Below are positions 56,902-64,000 of a stretch of DNA of 64,000 nucleotides, piece after piece (position 1 is the stretch's first letter; every line of letters starts with the position of its first letter). The notes below the pieces were generated by a model that was given only the letters and a program-made list of their open reading frames with translations, had not been told where the DNA came from and did not search any database. Source of the DNA: Bacillus sp. SJS (GTDB lineage Bacteria; Bacillota; Bacilli; Bacillales; Bacillaceae); assembly GCF_000732485.2 (NCBI RefSeq), contig NZ_JAQV02000017.1, forward strand, positions 1 through 64,000, read 5' to 3'. The position numbers and the translations under genes are program-made.

Positions 56902-59900
56902 AAATCCGAGAGCTTAAAATTTATGGATATGGCCAGTTTATCAATCGGCACATCAAACTTCATAATGCTCCGGCTTCTTTGTTTTACGGACAGAATGAAG
57001 CCGGAAAATCCACGATTATGTCCTTTATACATAGCATTCTTTTCGGGCTGCCTCAAAAACAGCAGACGGACAGCAAATACGAACCGAAAGAAGGTCAGGT
57101 TTTCGGCGGGGCGATCGTTGCTGAAGTGAGCGGTACGGGTATTGTTAAAATTGAACGGGTCCGGGGCCGCTCAAGCGGAGAGGCAAGGATTGATCTTCCT
57201 GACGGTCAAACAGCGGGTGAGGCGCTGCTGCGCGAATGGACAGGCGGGATGGATAAAGCGTTCTTCCAATCTGTTTTTTCCTTTGATTTGCATGGCCTTC
57301 AGCAAATTGAACGCCTCAATGAAGAAGAGATAGGCAAATTCCTTTATGTAACGAGCATGGTAGGAACAGATGCTATTTACAAGCTTGAGCAGAGGCTCGG
57401 AAAAGAACAGGACCGCTTGTTTAAGCCTAATGGCAAGAAGCCTGCACTAAATGATAAGCTGGGAAAAGTGAAGAAAACAGCCGATGCCGTAAAAGCAGCG
57501 GCTCAGGCAGCCAGTGAATATCATCAGCTGATGATGCAGAAGGAAGAGGCTGAGAGGGACGTTCTTCAGCTGGAGTTAAACGTAAGTGAAGGAAGAAAAA
57601 AACAATCCTATTTAAGCAGAGTTGTTTCTTATTTGCCGCTCTTAAGGGAGCAGGAAGCTTTAACCCAGGAGCTTGAGGCCCTGCCGGACACGAAGTGCTT
57701 CCCTGCAGAGGGGATCAGCAGGCTTGAAAAATTGTTAACAGAAATGGAACCGCTTAAAGCCCAAACCGGAAGAATGAAAGAACAAATCCGGCAGCTTATG
57801 GCTAAAGCCGAAGCTTTTAAACCGGATGGGAACATTCTTGAAAAAGAAGCACATATAGTGGAGTTAAAAGAGCAGTCGGGTACGTATCAGGCTCTGATAA
57901 ACGATCGCTCTGCGCTTACCTCTGCTATTGAGGCTTTGGATGAGGAGCTGGCCGTTCTCGCAGGGCAAGTGTATGAGCAGCCTCCTAGACAGGAGGAATT
58001 GAGCCGGATTGATACCACGATAAAAATGAAAACCACAATTGCTGAACTAACAGAAGAAGCGAAAACCTTGTTCATGCAAAAAAACCAGCTGGATGAGCAA
58101 TTTGACCGCGCTAAAGAGGCGCTTGATATAAGTGAAATCCGCTATGCTTCCCTTTTAGAAAAAGCGATGAATCCGGATGAGCGGACCGCTTTAGAACAGG
58201 AACTCTCTCATTTAGAAAAGGCCGATAACCACCAGCAGACCGGGCAGCTCAAAAAGGAACTAGAGAGTGTTGAACGGGATCTCGAAAACCAGCGGAAACG
58301 ATCAGAGAATAGTAAAAAACAAAGCTCTGCAAGTTTGATGTTCGTTTTACTTATTGCGGCAGCCGGCTGTATATGGTCGGTTATCCAGCAGCAATGGCTA
58401 TTGGGAGGTCTTCTTTTTACAGGTTTGGCTGCTGGAGTGCTTTTTTTCCGAAGCCTGCAAACTGCCCGAGATCCGCTTCTTGAGCATTTGCAGAGAAGAA
58501 AGCGGGATTTGGAGCAGGAGCTGCAGGAACAAACGAATCCATCCACCACGGTCTTAAAGCGTCTGGAAGAACTCAAAGGCACCCTATGGAAGGATGAGCA
58601 AATAAAGCAAATGGCCGAGCTTGAGAGGCTTAGAACAGAGCAGGAGACAAGAACCTGTGACCGCGTTATTGCAAAGTACGAAGAATGGGAAAGTGAGCGC
58701 TTTAAGCTGAATCATAAGCTGAAGCCGGTTTTGAAGGCATTATTTTTACCTGAAACTGCCTCAGCATCTTCCCTGGCAGAATCCCTTGCTATAATAGAAA
58801 AGTATAAAGAGAAAGAATTAGAAAAGCAGAAAAGAGAGGACCAAAACCGGTTAAATGTAACGGATGCTTTACAGTTTGAGCAAAAGGCAGCCAGTACCCT
58901 TAACCTTACCCGCGATGACCTTCCAAAAAAAATCGATGATCTCTATTCTGCTTTAATACAGGAGAAAGAGAAGGCAAGGAAGCTTGAGGATCTGGACCTT
59001 CGCATAAATGAGCTTTCAGCAGAATGCGAAGAAAGACTTCTTCTTCTCAACAGCAAAACCGAAGATTATCGAAAGCTGTTAGAAATGGCCGCTGCTCCAG
59101 ATGAAGAAACATTCAGGAACATGGCTGTTCAGCATGGGAAACGGGAAGAAATCATAAAACAATTATCGTGGACGGCAAGACAGCTTCAAACCAGTCATAT
59201 CGCACAAGCTCTGCCTGAGGACTGGACCAAGCTTGAAGACGATTTGGCAAGAGTCACACTGGATGTAGAAAATTTGGAAAAACAGCTGAAATCCCGGCAG
59301 GAACAGGTGTCGATTTTACAGGCCAAGCTTGAGGCGCTTGAAGCAGATGGGAGCTATTCAGATCATTTGCATAGGCACGAACTCCAAAAGGAAGACGCAA
59401 GGCGAACAGCGAGAGAATGGATGGTTCAAACTGTAGCACGGGATTTTCTGCTTCGGACCATTGATTATCACCGGACAGTCCGGATGCCTAAATTGCTGGA
59501 AAAGACCATTCAGTTTTTTACAAGGATAACGGATGGACGCTATGTGAATGTTTATCTGCCTGACCAAGAGCAGACGTTTATCGCTGAGAGGGCGGATGGA
59601 CAGCGATTCAAAGCGGGTGAGTTAAGTCAGGCAACCTCAGAGCAGCTCTACCTTTCTCTAAGGCTTGCACTTATTTCAAGCTTAAATGAGTCATTGAATA
59701 TGCCGGTACTGATTGATGACGGATTTGTCCATTTCGATGCAAAACGAACAGAAAAGATGCTTGGCATTTTACAGGACATTTCTGCTGAACAGCAGGTGCT
59801 GATGTTTACATGCCAGACACATATAGCAAATCAATTCGCAGGGCCTGTAACGGCTTTAGAACGGCAGGGAATCGTTAGCGTGAGGAAAGAAACCGTATAG
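56898..59900 (+). CDS. yhaN: SbcC/Rad50-like ATPase YhaN with internal membrane segment
   Basis: A 1000-residue SMC-like ATPase. The Walker A motif GQNEAGKSTIMSF is near residue 35, and the C-terminal ABC part has the signature region GELSQATSEQLYLSLRLALI and Walker B PVLIDDGFVHFD. Between them lie long coiled coils (about 180-470 and 520-860). In the middle of the coiled coil, about 474-520, two hydrophobic helices (SLMFVLLIAAAGCIWSVI and GGLLFTGLAAGVLFF) with a short connecting turn suggest membrane attachment at the tip where Rad50 has its zinc hook. It acts with YhaO and precedes yhaM. B. subtilis YhaN is 963 aa. Confidence 0.9.
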   Translation: MKIRELKIYGYGQFINRHIKLHNAPASLFYGQNEAGKSTIMSFIHSILFGLPQKQQTDSKYEPKEGQVFGGAIVAEVSGTGIVKIERVRGRSSGEARIDLPDGQTAGEALLREWTGGMDKAFFQSVFSFDLHGLQQIERLNEEEIGKFLYVTSMVGTDAIYKLEQRLGKEQDRLFKPNGKKPALNDKLGKVKKTADAVKAAAQAASEYHQLMMQKEEAERDVLQLELNVSEGRKKQSYLSRVVSYLPLLREQEALTQELEALPDTKCFPAEGISRLEKLLTEMEPLKAQTGRMKEQIRQLMAKAEAFKPDGNILEKEAHIVELKEQSGTYQALINDRSALTSAIEALDEELAVLAGQVYEQPPRQEELSRIDTTIKMKTTIAELTEEAKTLFMQKNQLDEQFDRAKEALDISEIRYASLLEKAMNPDERTALEQELSHLEKADNHQQTGQLKKELESVERDLENQRKRSENSKKQSSASLMFVLLIAAAGCIWSVIQQQWLLGGLLFTGLAAGVLFFRSLQTARDPLLEHLQRRKRDLEQELQEQTNPSTTVLKRLEELKGTLWKDEQIKQMAELERLRTEQETRTCDRVIAKYEEWESERFKLNHKLKPVLKALFLPETASASSLAESLAIIEKYKEKELEKQKREDQNRLNVTDALQFEQKAASTLNLTRDDLPKKIDDLYSALIQEKEKARKLEDLDLRINELSAECEERLLLLNSKTEDYRKLLEMAAAPDEETFRNMAVQHGKREEIIKQLSWTARQLQTSHIAQALPEDWTKLEDDLARVTLDVENLEKQLKSRQEQVSILQAKLEALEADGSYSDHLHRHELQKEDARRTAREWMVQTVARDFLLRTIDYHRTVRMPKLLEKTIQFFTRITDGRYVNVYLPDQEQTFIAERADGQRFKAGELSQATSEQLYLSLRLALISSLNESLNMPVLIDDGFVHFDAKRTEKMLGILQDISAEQQVLMFTCQTHIANQFAGPVTALERQGIVSVRKETV

Positions 59901-59952
59901 GTTTAGAGGGTATGTTATACTTATTCACAGATAAATACAGGGAGGAATCAGC

Positions 59953-60897
59953 ATGTCTAAAGGAGTTATGCATTTTGATGTAGGGGAGCAGGTGGAGCTT
60001 TATCTGCTCATTAAATCATCCACCAAGGGGGTAGCAAGCAACGGGAAACCCTTTTTGACCCTCATCCTCCAGGATCAAAGCGGAGAAATCGAAGCGAAGC
60101 TCTGGGATGCAAGCCAGGGGGACGAACAAATTTATGGACCTCAAGGCATTGTTAAGATTGCCGGGGATATCCATCATTACAGAGGAAGAAACCAGCTCAA
60201 AATAAAAAACATCCGACCGCTTCATGACCATGAAACGTTTGATATTTCGGACTTTCTTGAAACAGCACCTTTGAAAAAAGAAGACATGATGGATACCATC
60301 ACTCAATATATTTTTGAAATGAAAAATCCAAATGTCCAGCGCATCACAAGGCACCTAGTGAAACAGCATCAGCAGGCTTTTCTTGAATACCCGGCTGCCA
60401 CGAAAAATCACCATGAATTCGTTTCTGGACTTGCATACCATGTTGTATCCATGCTGAATCTGGCAAAATCGATTGCAGCACTTTATCCGTCTCTTGATAC
60501 GGATCTGCTCTATGCGGGTGTAATCCTGCATGACCTTGGAAAAGTAACAGAGCTAAGCGGCCCGATCAGTACAACTTATACGGTAGAAGGCAACCTGCTT
60601 GGCCACATATCCATTATGGTGAATGAAATTGCGCAGGCAGCAAAAGAATTGGGAATAGAATCTGAAGAAGTCGTCGTCTTGCAGCATCTTATTCTTTCTC
60701 ATCATGGAAAAGCAGAGTGGGGAAGTCCGAAGCCGCCAATGATTAAGGAAGCAGAAATTCTTCATTACATTGATAACCTCGATGCTAAAATGAATATGCT
60801 TGACCGTGCACTGGAACGTGTAAAACCCGGAGAATTTTCCGAAAGGGTCTTTGCCCTTGAAAACCGCTCCTTTTACAAACCGGTTTTTCATAACTAG
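59953..60897 (+). CDS. yhaM: 3'-5' exoribonuclease YhaM
   Basis: A 314-residue 3'-5' exonuclease of RNA and single-stranded DNA. An N-terminal OB-fold (about 10-95; [29 protein letters not shown]) binds nucleic acid. An HD domain follows with H...HDLGK (His193-Asp194), [17 protein letters not shown] and a late Asp in [13 protein letters not shown]. Length equals that of B. subtilis YhaM. ATG follows GGGAGGAATCAGC. It is 52 bp after yhaN, probably in the same transcription unit. Confidence 0.94.
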   Translation: MSKGVMHFDVGEQVELYLLIKSSTKGVASNGKPFLTLILQDQSGEIEAKLWDASQGDEQIYGPQGIVKIAGDIHHYRGRNQLKIKNIRPLHDHETFDISDFLETAPLKKEDMMDTITQYIFEMKNPNVQRITRHLVKQHQQAFLEYPAATKNHHEFVSGLAYHVVSMLNLAKSIAALYPSLDTDLLYAGVILHDLGKVTELSGPISTTYTVEGNLLGHISIMVNEIAQAAKELGIESEEVVVLQHLILSHHGKAEWGSPKPPMIKEAEILHYIDNLDAKMNMLDRALERVKPGEFSERVFALENRSFYKPVFHN

Positions 60898-60961
60898 CAT
60901 AATGCGCACTTCTTCAGCATAAGCATGAGATAAAAGCTTGGCTTATGAAGGAGGAACCTGT

Positions 60962-61150
60962 ATGCTGACGTTGCCTTGGTGGATTTATCTGTGCATGGGC
61001 GGAGTGCTTTTCAGCGGTTTTAAATTTGTAACACTTACAAGAGAAGATATACGGACAGATGAGGAATTCATTGAACAGGAAGGGCAAATCTATTTGGAGC
61101 GGATCAAAGCGGAAAGAGAGCGGAGAAAAGCTGAGAAAATGACTGTCTGA
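60962..61150 (+). CDS. yhaL: Sporulation protein YhaL
   Basis: A 62-residue protein with one N-terminal membrane helix (LPWWIYLCMGGVLFSGFKFV) and a charged helical tail (EQEGQIYLERIKAERERRKAEKM). Size, topology and location between yhaM and prsA match YhaL, described as involved in sporulation in B. subtilis. ATG 60962 follows GAAGGAGGAACCTGT; the frame to 60938 is not used. Mechanism unknown. Confidence 0.85.
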   Translation: MLTLPWWIYLCMGGVLFSGFKFVTLTREDIRTDEEFIEQEGQIYLERIKAERERRKAEKMTV

Positions 61151-61163
61151 ACCTTAAAAGCAA

Positions 61164-61193
61164 AAAAAGACTCCTGCTTGCAGGAGTCTTTTT
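61164..61193. terminator. Terminator between yhaL and csp
   Basis: AAAAAGACTCCTG/CAGGAGTCTTTTT with a CTTG loop, T runs on both strands, between convergent genes. Confidence 0.88.
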
Positions 61194-61206
61194 ATATGGG
61201 TGAAAC

Positions 61207-61407
61207 TTATGCTTTTTCTACGTTAGCAGCTTGATCGCCACGGTTACCTTGAACGATTTCAAATGTAACTTTTTGGCCTTCTTCTAGAGTTTTGAAACCG
61301 TCGCCTTGGATAGCGGAGAAATGTACGAATACGTCGTCGCCATCTTCGCGCTCGATGAAACCGAAACCTTTTTCTGCATTAAACCACTTAACTGTACCTT
61401 CTAACAT
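61207..61407 (-). CDS. Cold shock protein, CspA/CspB family
   Basis: A 66-residue single-stranded nucleic-acid chaperone. RNP1 KGFGFIER and RNP2 VFVHFSAI are intact within one OB fold: [20 protein letters not shown]...[15 protein letters not shown]. It melts RNA structure and supports translation in the cold. ATG 61407 follows AGGAGGTAACAAA. The 5' leader is AT-rich; a cold-box type leader cannot be confirmed by eye. Which paralogue (CspB, CspC, CspD) is not decided. Confidence 0.95.
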   Translation of the reverse strand: MLEGTVKWFNAEKGFGFIEREDGDDVFVHFSAIQGDGFKTLEEGQKVTFEIVQGNRGDQAANVEKA

Positions 61408-61590
61408 TTTGTTACCTCCTAGTGCATGACGCACAAACGTGTTACTATTCTTGCTCTAAAAATATCAAGCTGAAACGTATTCGATCTTAATATCCGAACA
61501 AAAATAATTCTTAATAAGGATAACAGGAACGGCAATAAATAGCAAGTGTCTAAAGCCGGGTGAGAAGAAATGGCCTCAAATTGGCCCGAA

Positions 61591-61630
61591 AAAAGAGAGG
61601 AACCGCGTATGGCTTCCTCTCCTTTTTTAT
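61591..61630. terminator. Terminator of prsA
   Basis: AAAAAGAGAGGAA/TTCCTCTCCTTTTTT stem with a GC-containing loop, just beyond the prsA stop, T run on the minus strand. Confidence 0.75.
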
Positions 61631-61637
61631 TCTATTC

Positions 61638-62516
61638 TTATTGAGCCGGCTGAGCAGGCATTGCTGGCTGTTCAGGAGCTTTAAAGGTATCTTTAAGCTG
61701 TTTATCTTTTACTACAACCTTGGCATCTTTAAGCGCTTTGTCGATTGCAGCCTGCATCGCAGCAGGATCCTGGGTTTTTTGTTCTTTTACTTCAGTTTCC
61801 AGGCTTTTCTTCATTTGATCGTAAGATTTGTACGTTTCATCAATACGGATAATATGGTAGCCGTATTCTGTTTTAACAGGCTGGCTGATTTCGCCTTCTT
61901 TAAGCTTAAATGCAGCTCCTTCAAATTCCTTAACCATTTGACCTTTACCGAACCATCCTAAAGATCCTCCGGTTTGTGCAGATGGATCCTGAGAGTATTC
62001 TTTAGCCAGGTCTTCGAATTTAGCTCCGCCATCCAGCTTTGATTTAACTTCTTTAGCTGTTTTTTCATCCTTAACAAGGATATGGCTCGCTTTAACTTTA
62101 TCTTTTAAGCTCTCATGATACTTTTTAATATCTTCATCCGTTACTTTTGACTCAGCTTCTGCAGCTTTTTTGCGCAAAAGTTCAGTTTTAACCATATTGT
62201 CCACTGAGGCTTGACCTTGCTTTTTAACCAGCATGTCAATTTGTTCAGCACCATATTGAGCTTTAATGGATTCCAGCTCTTTTTTAATTTCATCTTTTGA
62301 AACCTTGTATTTTTCACCCAGCACTTTGTTATGAACTAATTCAGTCAATACCTGTTCACCTGCACGGGATTTCATAGCCTCGTAAAGCTCGTCCTTTGTA
62401 ACGTTTCCAGCTTTCGTCTCAGCCACAACATCAGAACCGCCTGCTGCTCCGTTGCTGCATGCGCCGAGCGTGAAAAGGCTCGTAGCTGTAATAGCCGCAA
62501 TAGCCATTTTTTTCAT
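61638..62516 (-). CDS. prsA: Foldase lipoprotein PrsA (parvulin-type PPIase)
   Basis: A 292-residue lipoprotein on the outer face of the membrane that helps exported proteins fold and is often essential in bacilli. Signal peptide with lipobox LGAC. A helical N-terminal chaperone domain (about 30-130) precedes the parvulin domain (about 135-225): KASHILVKDEKTA, DPSAQTGGSLGWFGKGQMV, EYGYHIIRID. The C-terminal tail ends in a Pro/Ala/Gln stretch (APEQPAMPAQPAQ). ATG 62516 is used; upstream TTG 62528 abuts the AGGAG. Monocistronic with terminator. Confidence 0.95.
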   Translation of the reverse strand: MKKMAIAAITATSLFTLGACSNGAAGGSDVVAETKAGNVTKDELYEAMKSRAGEQVLTELVHNKVLGEKYKVSKDEIKKELESIKAQYGAEQIDMLVKKQGQASVDNMVKTELLRKKAAEAESKVTDEDIKKYHESLKDKVKASHILVKDEKTAKEVKSKLDGGAKFEDLAKEYSQDPSAQTGGSLGWFGKGQMVKEFEGAAFKLKEGEISQPVKTEYGYHIIRIDETYKSYDQMKKSLETEVKEQKTQDPAAMQAAIDKALKDAKVVVKDKQLKDTFKAPEQPAMPAQPAQ

Positions 62517-62737
62517 TAGTCGATACAACTCCTGCCCTAATAGTGTTTGTACTAAATACTATAAAACATTGTGCCATGTTCAGGGGACTTTTGCAACCCA
62601 ATCTGAAAAGAGGGCAAATAGGAAAGGACAAAGATTAAAATAACCCGAAAAGCCTGCTGTAGAAGCATTCCTGAAAGCTTCTGGGTTTTTGGGGTTTTTT
62701 AATATAAAAATGAATGAGAGCTTACTGTCAAAATCCT

Positions 62738-62815
62738 AATATGTGAAATTATGTGAAATTCATGCGCGGAACTATTTGGATATGCGCGAAAATTTTTAGA
62801 TGTGGGCTAAAGGCC
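62738..62815 (+). repeat. Micro-array of short repeats upstream of prsA
   Basis: ATGTGAAATT occurs twice in a row (62741-62750 and 62751-62760). It is followed by ATGCGCG at 62762 and 62782 (20 bp apart) and a related ATGTGGG at 62800. In the 345-bp gap between prsA and the first YjcZ-like gene nothing else was recognised except a weak hairpin at 62662-62684 followed by T-rich sequence. Confidence 0.45.
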
Positions 62816-62873
62816 CAATCAAGCATCTTTTCCCTTCATATAATGAGTTGACTGCGAAAGGAGGCTATACGTC

Positions 62874-62957
62874 ATGGGAGGATACAATTCCGGCTTTGCG
62901 TTGATCGTTGTTTTGTTTATTTTGCTGATTATTGTGGGTGCAGCGTATATTTGCTAG
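62874..62957 (+). CDS. YjcZ-like sporulation mini-protein 1 (27 aa)
   Basis: MGGYNSGFALIVVLF then a hydrophobic run ending GAAYIC: a glycine-containing N-terminus and one membrane helix, the pattern of the YjcZ/SscA-type small sporulation proteins of bacilli. ATG follows GAAAGGAGGCTATACGTC. It ends in Cys, unlike the next copy (which ends WL). The two mini-genes are about 100 bp apart and share the core FALIVVLFILLIIVGAA. Membrane or spore-coat association is expected from the family. Confidence 0.8.
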   Translation: MGGYNSGFALIVVLFILLIIVGAAYIC

Positions 62958-63060
62958 TCAATAAGGGCTGCTTATAACTGCAATATGCAGGATGAACACC
63001 CATTCGCAATACAAAAGAATTGCATAGTATATCTTAACCATCAGTAAGGAGGTGTGTTCA

Positions 63061-63144
63061 ATGGGCGGTTCTTACGGCGGAGGTTTCGCGTTAATCGTTG
63101 TACTTTTCATTTTGTTGATCATCGTTGGTGCAGCTTGGCTATAA
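63061..63144 (+). CDS. YjcZ-like sporulation mini-protein 2 (27 aa)
   Basis: MGGSYGGGFALIVVLF then the same hydrophobic core as its neighbour and a terminal AAWL. ATG 63061 is preceded by TAAGGAGGTGTGTTCA, an almost perfect Shine-Dalgarno. Nucleotide similarity of the two genes is high across the coding part and lost outside it, which indicates an old tandem duplication kept by selection on the peptide. A CATAGTATA box at about 63026-63034 resembles the sigma-K -10 consensus (CATANNNTA), but no matching -35 was found. Confidence 0.82.
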   Translation: MGGSYGGGFALIVVLFILLIIVGAAWL

Positions 63145-63150
63145 TTTGAA

Positions 63151-63284
63151 AAGCGCAGGCGGCTTGACCAGCCCCGACAAGCATAAGACGATCAACCGGA
63201 GGAAGGTGAACTTTCCTTCCGCAGGATGAGCGGCTTATGACCTCGAGGGGCTAGCCGCTGGAGCTAGACACTAGTGCTATGCGC
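63151..63284 (-). repeat. Dispersed intergenic repeat (module 3 copy)
   Basis: On the minus strand this reads GTCTAGCTCCAGCGGCTAGC, CTCGAGGTCATAAGCCGCTC, then ATCGTCTTATGCTTGTCGG and AAGCCGCCTGCGC. It matches the 3749-3857 part of the composite repeat at the other end of the window, in inverted orientation. No coding potential. Confidence 0.78.
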
Positions 63285-63360
63285 GAGCCGCAGCCCTGTT
63301 CTAGTCTCTCCAAAATTTACAGCGCTCCCAATTGGGGGCGCTTTTTGCGTTGCTTAACAA

Positions 63361-64000
63361 AGTCCGGCAGAACGGATAAATAGGGGATAAAGAGCTGTAT
63401 CCCCCGTGCGGACGGCTAAAAAGTAGTCCAAAACGGACAAATAAATCCAGACAGCTAAAAAGAGTGTCAGAACGGGTAAATTAAGAAGGCAACGGACAAA
63501 TTCCACATGCAAACGGCTAAAAAGGAGTCCAGAACGGACAGATAAATTTGGACGGCCAAAAAGAGTATCAGAACGGATAAATTGAAAAGAGGAACGGCCA
63601 AATTCACCGTGCGAACGGCTAAAAAGGAGTCCAGAACGGACAGATAAATCCGGACGGCCAAAAAGAGTATCAGAACGGCTAAATTAAGAAGAGCAACGGA
63701 CAAATTCACCGTGCAAACGGCTAAAAAGGAGTCCAGAACGGACAGATAATTCCAGACGGCCAAAAAGAGTATCAGAACGGCCAAATTATACGTGCAAACG
63801 GCTAAAAAGCAGTCCAGAACGGACAGATAAATCCGGACGGCCAAAAAGAGTGTCAGAACGGCTAAATTAAGAAGAGCAACGGACACATTCCCCGTGCAAA
63901 CGGCTAAAAAGCAGTCCAGAACGGACAGATAAATCCGGACGGCCAAGAAGAGTGTCAGAACGGCTAAATTAAGAAGAGCAACGGACACATTCCCCGTGCG
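63361..64000. repeat. Higher-order tandem array: ~20-bp units in a 102-bp period
   Basis: Units of 18-21 bp, each opening with CGG followed by ACA, CTA, CCA or ATA and AA, are ordered in blocks of five: CGGACAGATAAATCCGGA (18 bp), then four 21-bp units starting CGGCCAAAAAGAG, CGGCTAAATTAAG, CGGACAAATTCA and CGGCTAAAAAG. The CGGCTAAAAAG unit starts at 63413, 63514, 63616, 63718, 63799 and 63901. The steps are 101, 102, 102, 81 and 102, so the 81 step lacks one 21-bp unit. The array runs off the window. The 173-codon minus-strand frame across it is a by-product of a period divisible by three. Confidence 0.85.

Noticed and set aside
63467-63988. 173-codon open frame of hydrophobic repeats on the minus strand
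   Set aside because: It lies entirely in the tandem array. The 102-bp period is divisible by three, so a frame stays open by chance. No ribosome binding site and no non-repetitive part.
63361-64000. CRISPR array
   Set aside because: Units are contiguous and all similar, with no unique spacers, no constant 25-37-bp repeat and no cas genes.
1-64000. tRNA, rRNA or prophage genes
   Set aside because: No cloverleaf, no rRNA-like sequence and no phage structural or integrase gene was recognised on reading the window.

Overview
The window looks like chromosome of a spore-forming, moderately low-GC Bacillaceae species (Bacillus/Metabacillus-like). The evidence is gene content and order. It carries an alpha/beta-type small acid-soluble spore protein, YheC/YheD-family spore coat proteins and YjcZ-type mini-proteins. 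Its backbone follows, with insertions, the Bacillus subtilis yhe-yha region: nhaX, bmrCD, yheG-yheF, sspB, yheE-yheD-yheC, yheB, yheA, yhaX, hemZ, yhaR, yhzD, yhaQ-yhaP, yhaO-yhaN-yhaM, yhaL, prsA. No rRNA, tRNA, prophage or CRISPR array was seen.

Layout. 1-3.5 kb: the end of a ~20-bp repeat array, a universal stress protein with a sigma-B-like promoter, a class A penicillin-binding protein, a 22-residue membrane peptide and an HPr-like protein. 3.6-4.06 kb: a composite dispersed repeat. 4.08-8.3 kb: the multidrug exporter bmrCD behind a leader peptide and a set of mutually exclusive hairpins. 8.3-10.6 kb: a nitroreductase and its divergent DUF24 regulator, yheG-yheF and sspB. 10.9-20.6 kb: a zinc-ribbon protein, the MsmX-type sugar-importer ATPase, a PucR-type regulator, yheE, four consecutive YheC/YheD ATP-grasp genes, yheB and yheA. 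20.8-23.1 kb: an acetyl esterase and ssuD. 23.1-37.3 kb: two paralogous sugar cassettes (ROK regulator, binding protein, two permeases). The second cassette runs on into a GH35 beta-galactosidase and a GH36 alpha-galactosidase. 37.3-42.3 kb: yhaX, a peptidase S66, a hydrolase-TetR pair and hemZ. 42.6 kb: a 20/21-bp repeat array. 42.9-49.1 kb: an acetyltransferase and a five-gene beta-oxidation operon. 49.1-51.6 kb: yhzD and the yhaQP exporter. 51.65-53.7 kb: an AT-rich insert with a dead IS1595-type element, a HAD hydrolase and a small membrane protein. 53.9-62.5 kb: small secreted or membrane proteins, a double-GNAT protein, yhaO-yhaN-yhaM, yhaL, a cold shock protein and prsA. 62.7-64 kb: a micro-array, two YjcZ-like mini-genes, a second copy of the dispersed repeat and a higher-order 102-bp tandem array that runs off the window.

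How the parts fit. Neither sugar cassette encodes an ATPase, and the MsmX-type ATPase at 11.4-12.5 kb is the obvious shared energiser. Both cassettes keep the same promoter layout, with cre-like CcpA sites and a TTAATTAAGTAA element that I infer to be the ROK operator. Imported galactosides would be split by the GH35 and GH36 enzymes; neither has a signal peptide. The beta-oxidation operon has a perfect cre match upstream, so several catabolic units here look subject to carbon catabolite repression.

The most unusual features are the attenuator in front of bmrCD, the duplicated yheC/yheD pair, and several unrelated intergenic arrays that share a period close to 20.5 bp. The 63.4-64.0 kb array has a clear five-unit, 102-bp higher-order period.
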